A program made the position numbers and the translations under genes. Shown piece by piece: positions 6,430-8,861 of a stretch of DNA of 8,861 bases. A model generated the notes under the pieces. It did no database searches. It was not told the origin of the DNA and worked only from the letters and a program-made list of their open reading frames with translations. The stretch lies in the NCBI GenBank assembly GCA_046496815.1, contig JAWOGN010000292.1, positions 1 to 8,861 on the forward strand. The letters are read 5' to 3'. This stretch comes from JAWOGN01 sp046496815 (GTDB lineage Bacteria > Desulfobacterota > DSM-4660 > Desulfatiglandales > Desulfatiglandaceae). Position 1 is the stretch's first letter. Each line of letters starts with the position of its first letter.

Positions 6430-6600
6430 ATGCCGGAAATTATGACAACCAAGGAACTCGCAAAATACCTGAAGTTGCATGAAATCACCATCTGCAAGTA
6501 TGCCGGTGAAGGCAAAATCCCCGCAATTCGCATCGGCCGGGTGTGGCGATTCGATAAGGAAGCCATCGATAAGTGGATCGCCGGGGGACAAAAAAAGTAG
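6430..6600 (+). CDS. Excisionase-like helix-turn-helix DNA-binding protein
   Basis: A 56-residue protein of the MerR-like excisionase HTH type (HTH_17 style). It reads as one winged-helix unit: helix-turn-helix MTTKELAKYLKLHEITICKYA (first 16-20 residues of the motif at about 5-25), the basic strand GKIPAIRIGRVWRFDKEAI with the hallmark IP-x-IRIGR-x-WRF, and a closing helix (DKWIAGG). Members bind DNA as phage excisionases, as plasmid factors or as small transcription regulators. No integrase or recombinase is nearby, so an excision role has no support and a regulator is more likely. AGGAG at 6418-6422, 7 bases before the ATG, is a strong ribosome binding site. It lies downstream of a good promoter and forms a two-gene unit with the next frame, 3 bp away. 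Confidence 0.8.
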   Translation: MPEIMTTKELAKYLKLHEITICKYAGEGKIPAIRIGRVWRFDKEAIDKWIAGGQKK

Positions 6601-6603
6601 CCC

Positions 6604-6819
6604 ATGGGTCCCCAAGAGACTGAAAAGGGTGCAAATTCCGATCTCAGCGACAATACGGGTGCGCTCTTAATGCTGAACAAAGCGGAGAGGAAGCTCATAA
6701 AAGAGCTGCTTCAGATGGCTCTCAATTCGGACAAAATAAAATCTTATATCATAGAGCGGCTTGGCAAGAGTTCAATCCAGACAGGGGAAGCGCTCTTGAA
6801 AACACTGGAGGGGCCTTAA
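6604..6819 (+). CDS. Small helical protein of unknown function, partner of the HTH gene
   Basis: A 71-residue frame starting 3 bp after the HTH stop. I do not recognise it. The first 22 residues are polar and probably disordered. The rest is likely alpha-helical and charged (NKAERKLIKELLQMAL, DKIKSYIIERLGK, TGEALLKTLEGP). There is no signal peptide or membrane segment. An alternative start is ATG 6670, which would drop the polar part and leave the helical 49 residues. The GGGGG at the end of the HTH gene could serve ATG 6604. Tight coupling to the HTH gene and a shared terminator suggest co-transcription. It may be a partner of the HTH protein, which is only an inference from position. Confidence 0.6.
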   Translation: MGPQETEKGANSDLSDNTGALLMLNKAERKLIKELLQMALNSDKIKSYIIERLGKSSIQTGEALLKTLEGP

Positions 6820-6826
6820 AAAATTT

Positions 6827-6842
6827 GCCCATGCCAATGGGC
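6827..6842 (+). other. Small hairpin in the 3' untranslated region
   Basis: GCCCAT (6827-6832) and ATGGGC (6837-6842) form a 6-bp stem around GCCA, 8 bp after the stop of the small helical protein. No T-run follows. It may protect the transcript end. Together with the terminator downstream it makes a structured 3' untranslated region of about 90 bases. Confidence 0.35.
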
Positions 6843-6888
6843 TGCTCATCGGCTGTCGATACACATCGCAGGAGAAAAAGTTCGAAGC

Positions 6889-6913
6889 AACCGCCCACCA
6901 GGGCGGTTTTTTT
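6889..6913 (+). terminator. Rho-independent terminator of the HTH unit
   Basis: CCGCCC (6891-6896) and GGGCGG (6901-6906), extended by flanking AA and TT to an 8-bp stem, close an ACCA loop and run directly into seven Ts (6907-6913). This is a canonical intrinsic terminator. It ends the transcript of the HTH and small helical protein genes, 69 bases after the last stop codon. Confidence 0.85.
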
Positions 6914-7140
6914 GTACTGCGAATCCCGACGCTTACCCGGAGAATCAGTGAGCCCTGAGCCTTCGATCCACAAAGATATGGCACGATGTTGATGTGTAAG
7001 CCCGGAGTGCTTGCTTACCCATTCCTTCAATTTGCGGATTCGGTGAGCATTTACTCAGACTTCGACCGATTTCGATCAAAGCACTTGGGAATAAATTCCG
7101 GGCAAACGGTCTTTTTTGCGTAGCTTTTGGTTTGAAGAAC

Positions 7141-8313
7141 TCAGTCATAGAGAAGGTAAGGCTTTCTCCACTCATGAAAAGATTCTAATGCTTTGGTCCA
7201 AGCATTGTTCATTCGGCAAAGAGACACGCCCGATTCCAGCTGTTGTCGTAAGGAGATGTCCCCAAGTATTAAATCGATAGGCATTCTTTGGTATTCGTAC
7301 TCATAGGGCGGCGATTTCCATTGAAAGCGCTTCGGGTGGGTTTCCATGATCGCCTGCAGCATGGCGATCGAGGTCAAGAAAGGCCTATAGGTTCGGTGGT
7401 CTATGACGTGTAACATGAACCCCTTACAGATCTCCCCCTCCCATTTCTGAAAGGTTGGGCGAAAGGCGTATTCCTGAAGAAAACAGCCGGCGGTTGTTTC
7501 CGGTTTCAGTGCGCGTTTGACGGCATCCGTATCCAGGTAAGGTGCACCGAAAATCTCAAATGGGCGGCAGGTTCCTCGTCCCTCGGAAAGATTTGTTCCT
7601 TCCAAAACCACCTGCCCGGGATAGACGTGAGCGGTTTCCGAAAGCGGCATATTGGGAGAGGGCATCACCCATCTTAATCCGGTTTGGCTCCAGAGCATTT
7701 TTCGACGCCATCCGTCCATGGGTATGATCTCCAACTCGCAGTGCAGTTCGAAAACATTGTTGAAAATCAGAGACATTTCTCCCATCGTTAAACCGTGACG
7801 CATTGGGAATTTGTAGGGTCCCACAAACGAAAAAAGCTCTGACTGAAGTAGATTCCCTTCCAGCACTTCGCCGCCGAGGGGATTGGGCCGGTCAAGTACA
7901 ATCACTTTTTTGCCGGCTTTCGCCGCCGCTCTGAGACAAAGCAGCATCGTGGATGCAAAGGTGTAAACCCTCGTCCCCACGTCCTGCAGATCGATAATGA
8001 GGATGTCCATTGGCTCCAACATGTGAGAGCCCGGTTCCCGTTTGTCGGCATAGAGACTGAAGACAGGTATCTTCAGTCCGTTATCGAATGCATGTCCGGT
8101 TTCAACCATATTATCTTGGTCTACACCGCCATAGCCGTGCTGCGGCCCGAAAAGGGCTTTCAACTGACCGGGAAGTCGTCCGGCAATCACCGCTTTCGCC
8201 GTATGGAAACGTTTATCCAGCGAAGCTTGATTGGCGAGCAACCCGATTCGGTAGCCCTTCAGTGTCTTCCACAGCCCTTCCTGAATGCGATCGAGACCCG
8301 TCTGAACTTTCAT
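7141..8313 (-). CDS. DUF1343 / NamZ-type exo-beta-N-acetylmuramidase family protein
   Basis: A 390-residue protein of the DUF1343 (PF07075) family. Characterised NamZ members (GH171) release MurNAc from the non-reducing end of peptidoglycan fragments, so a cell-wall recycling role is likely but untested. Conserved blocks in order: YRIGLLANQAS (21-31), LFGPQHGYGGVDQDNM (54-69), DILIIDLQDVGTRVYTFAS (103-121), VIVLDRPNPLGG (137-148), RHGLTMGE (172-179), PSPNMP (218-223) and GTNLSEGRGTCRPFEIFGAPYL (239-260). The start is the ATG at 8311-8313. The frame opens 30 codons upstream, but those residues are not family-like. From this start there is no signal peptide, unlike many NamZ proteins, suggesting a cytoplasmic protein. 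The common PEHG motif reads PQHG here. A weak GGAA precedes the start. The gene stands alone on its strand. Confidence 0.88.
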   Translation of the reverse strand: MKVQTGLDRIQEGLWKTLKGYRIGLLANQASLDKRFHTAKAVIAGRLPGQLKALFGPQHGYGGVDQDNMVETGHAFDNGLKIPVFSLYADKREPGSHMLEPMDILIIDLQDVGTRVYTFASTMLLCLRAAAKAGKKVIVLDRPNPLGGEVLEGNLLQSELFSFVGPYKFPMRHGLTMGEMSLIFNNVFELHCELEIIPMDGWRRKMLWSQTGLRWVMPSPNMPLSETAHVYPGQVVLEGTNLSEGRGTCRPFEIFGAPYLDTDAVKRALKPETTAGCFLQEYAFRPTFQKWEGEICKGFMLHVIDHRTYRPFLTSIAMLQAIMETHPKRFQWKSPPYEYEYQRMPIDLILGDISLRQQLESGVSLCRMNNAWTKALESFHEWRKPYLLYD

Positions 8314-8371
8314 TATGTATATGATTCCAATTCTTGTTTGAAAATGTATTCTTCGAAAAGCGATTTTGGAA

Positions 8372-8400
8372 ATCCTATGTGATTGCGGGGCGGTTTTCAA
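8372..8400 (-). promoter_or_regulatory. Candidate promoter for the DUF1343 gene
   Basis: On the minus strand, TTGAAA (8395-8400) and TAGGAT (8372-8377) are spaced 17 bp, about 60 bases upstream of the start codon. The -35 box matches five of six and the -10 box four of six. A second TTGAAA and TATTGT pair with 17-bp spacing lies just upstream. Both are predictions by eye. Confidence 0.35.
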
Positions 8401-8403
8401 CAA

Positions 8404-8750
8404 TATTTGCCGGATATTCCATTTTCAAAATGCACATCAGTGCGACGGATGATTCGAATTTAATCAAAGGCTTTGGAAACGACACGTCACCTCGAACAGG
8501 CTGAAATCATGAAGTCCTTCCACCGCTCACTGCGAAAGGACCGCTTCAAACTTTGGCGCAGCGACCGGTCTTTGTCTCGATGCGTTCGCATGCGCAGAAT
8601 ATCCCCAATTTATTGAGTTTCATTTATGTTGATGGATTGCTGAAATTGATGGGATGGGGTATATAGAAACCTTTTTATGGATCGCGGAGTTGATTCAATG
8701 ACTCCGCTGTGTTCACCCTGCAAATGAGGAGTCATGAAAGGAGGCTTTTG
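8404..8750. other. Gene-free divergent intergenic region
   Basis: This 347-bp region separates the DUF1343 gene (minus) from the crotonase gene (plus). No convincing coding sequence is seen; a 34-codon minus-strand frame ending near 8490 has no family features. It holds a weak plus-strand promoter candidate, TTGCTG (8637-8642) and TATATA (8660-8665) spaced 17 bp, and the palindrome listed separately. Confidence 0.5.
8684..8707. promoter_or_regulatory. Palindrome upstream of the crotonase gene, possible operator
   Basis: GCGGAGT (8684-8690) and ACTCCGC (8701-8707) are perfect 7-bp arms around a 10-bp spacer. The palindrome lies about 20 bp after the weak -10 candidate and 43 bp before the start codon, a place suited to an operator or a leader hairpin. 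Fatty-acid degradation genes are often controlled by TetR- or FadR-type repressors, but no such regulator is in view. Confidence 0.35.
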
Positions 8751-8861
8751 ATGTCTTACGACACCGTTATCGTGGATCGGCAAGATCATGTGGGAATCAT
8801 AACCATGAATCGGCCCCAACAGTTAAACACATTCAGCACCCAAATGGCAACCGAACTGAAC
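8751..8861 (+). CDS. Enoyl-CoA hydratase/isomerase (crotonase superfamily), N-terminal part
   Basis: The first 37 residues of a crotonase-fold enzyme, cut by the right edge. The pattern VIVDRQDHVGIITMNRPQQLN is the standard first strand pair and NRP-x-x-x-N motif. Full-length members (about 255-270 residues) hydrate or isomerise enoyl-CoA thioesters in fatty-acid or aromatic degradation. The active-site glutamates lie beyond the window, so the exact reaction cannot be assigned. The start is certain: AAAGGAGG ending at 8744 sits 6 bases before the ATG, a near-perfect Shine-Dalgarno sequence that predicts strong translation. Confidence 0.85.
   Translation, partial: MSYDTVIVDRQDHVGIITMNRPQQLNTFSTQMATELN

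Noticed and set aside
6945..7175. Minus-strand frame of 76 codons after the DUF1343 gene
   Set aside because: No recognisable features, and it overlaps the end of a real gene in another frame. The gap at 6914-7140 shows nothing else.
8490..8591. 34-codon minus-strand frame in the right intergenic region
   Set aside because: Basic low-complexity translation with no family resemblance and no clear ribosome binding site.
1..8861. CRISPR array, tRNA or rRNA gene
   Set aside because: No regularly spaced direct repeats and no tRNA cloverleaf or rRNA-like sequence were seen by eye.

Overview
The window looks like a mosaic of two genomic backgrounds. From about 3.7 kb to the end, gene content (ClC channel with CBS pair, secreted SNase-type nuclease, stand-alone excisionase-like HTH protein, DUF1343/NamZ-type protein, crotonase) and moderate-GC coding with AT-rich intergenic DNA resemble a Desulfobacterota-type (delta-proteobacterial) genome. 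From about 0.3 to 3.4 kb the content is different: a secreted GH29 alpha-L-fucosidase, a copA multicopper-oxidase remnant and a shortened copB with strongly C/G-ending codons, separated by GC-rich hairpin repeats. That block resembles Verrucomicrobiota/PVC DNA. Both assignments are inferences from protein flavour and codon use; no search was run.

Layout. 1-287 (minus): interior piece of a PAS/GAF sensor protein that runs off the left edge and is cut at its N-terminal side by an in-frame stop at 288-290. 346-1728 (plus): complete secreted fucosidase. 1811-2143 (plus): C-terminal copper-binding end of CopA only. 2144-2582: no gene, three palindromic elements including a perfect 24-bp inverted repeat. 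2583-3152 (plus): CopB-like outer-membrane protein that seems to lack its middle. 3177-3386 (plus): small two-helix membrane protein with a probable frameshift near its end. 3387-3728: no gene, one strong hairpin; the right-hand boundary of the foreign-looking block probably lies here.

3729-5489 (plus): ClC anion channel, convergent with 5599-6219 (minus), a secreted nuclease with a C-terminal Ada-like zinc module. A 210-bp AT-rich intergenic region separates the nuclease from a divergent two-gene unit (6430-6600 and 6604-6819) with a good sigma70-type promoter and a clear intrinsic terminator at 6889-6913. 7141-8313 (minus): DUF1343/NamZ family protein without a signal peptide. 8404-8750: intergenic with a palindrome. 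8751 to the right edge (plus): start of an enoyl-CoA hydratase/isomerase with a very strong ribosome binding site.

The genes do not form one pathway. The most notable points are the broken sensor gene at the block boundary, the decayed copper-resistance pair with repeats inserted between its members, and the small HTH two-gene unit. No CRISPR array, rRNA, tRNA or intact transposase was seen.
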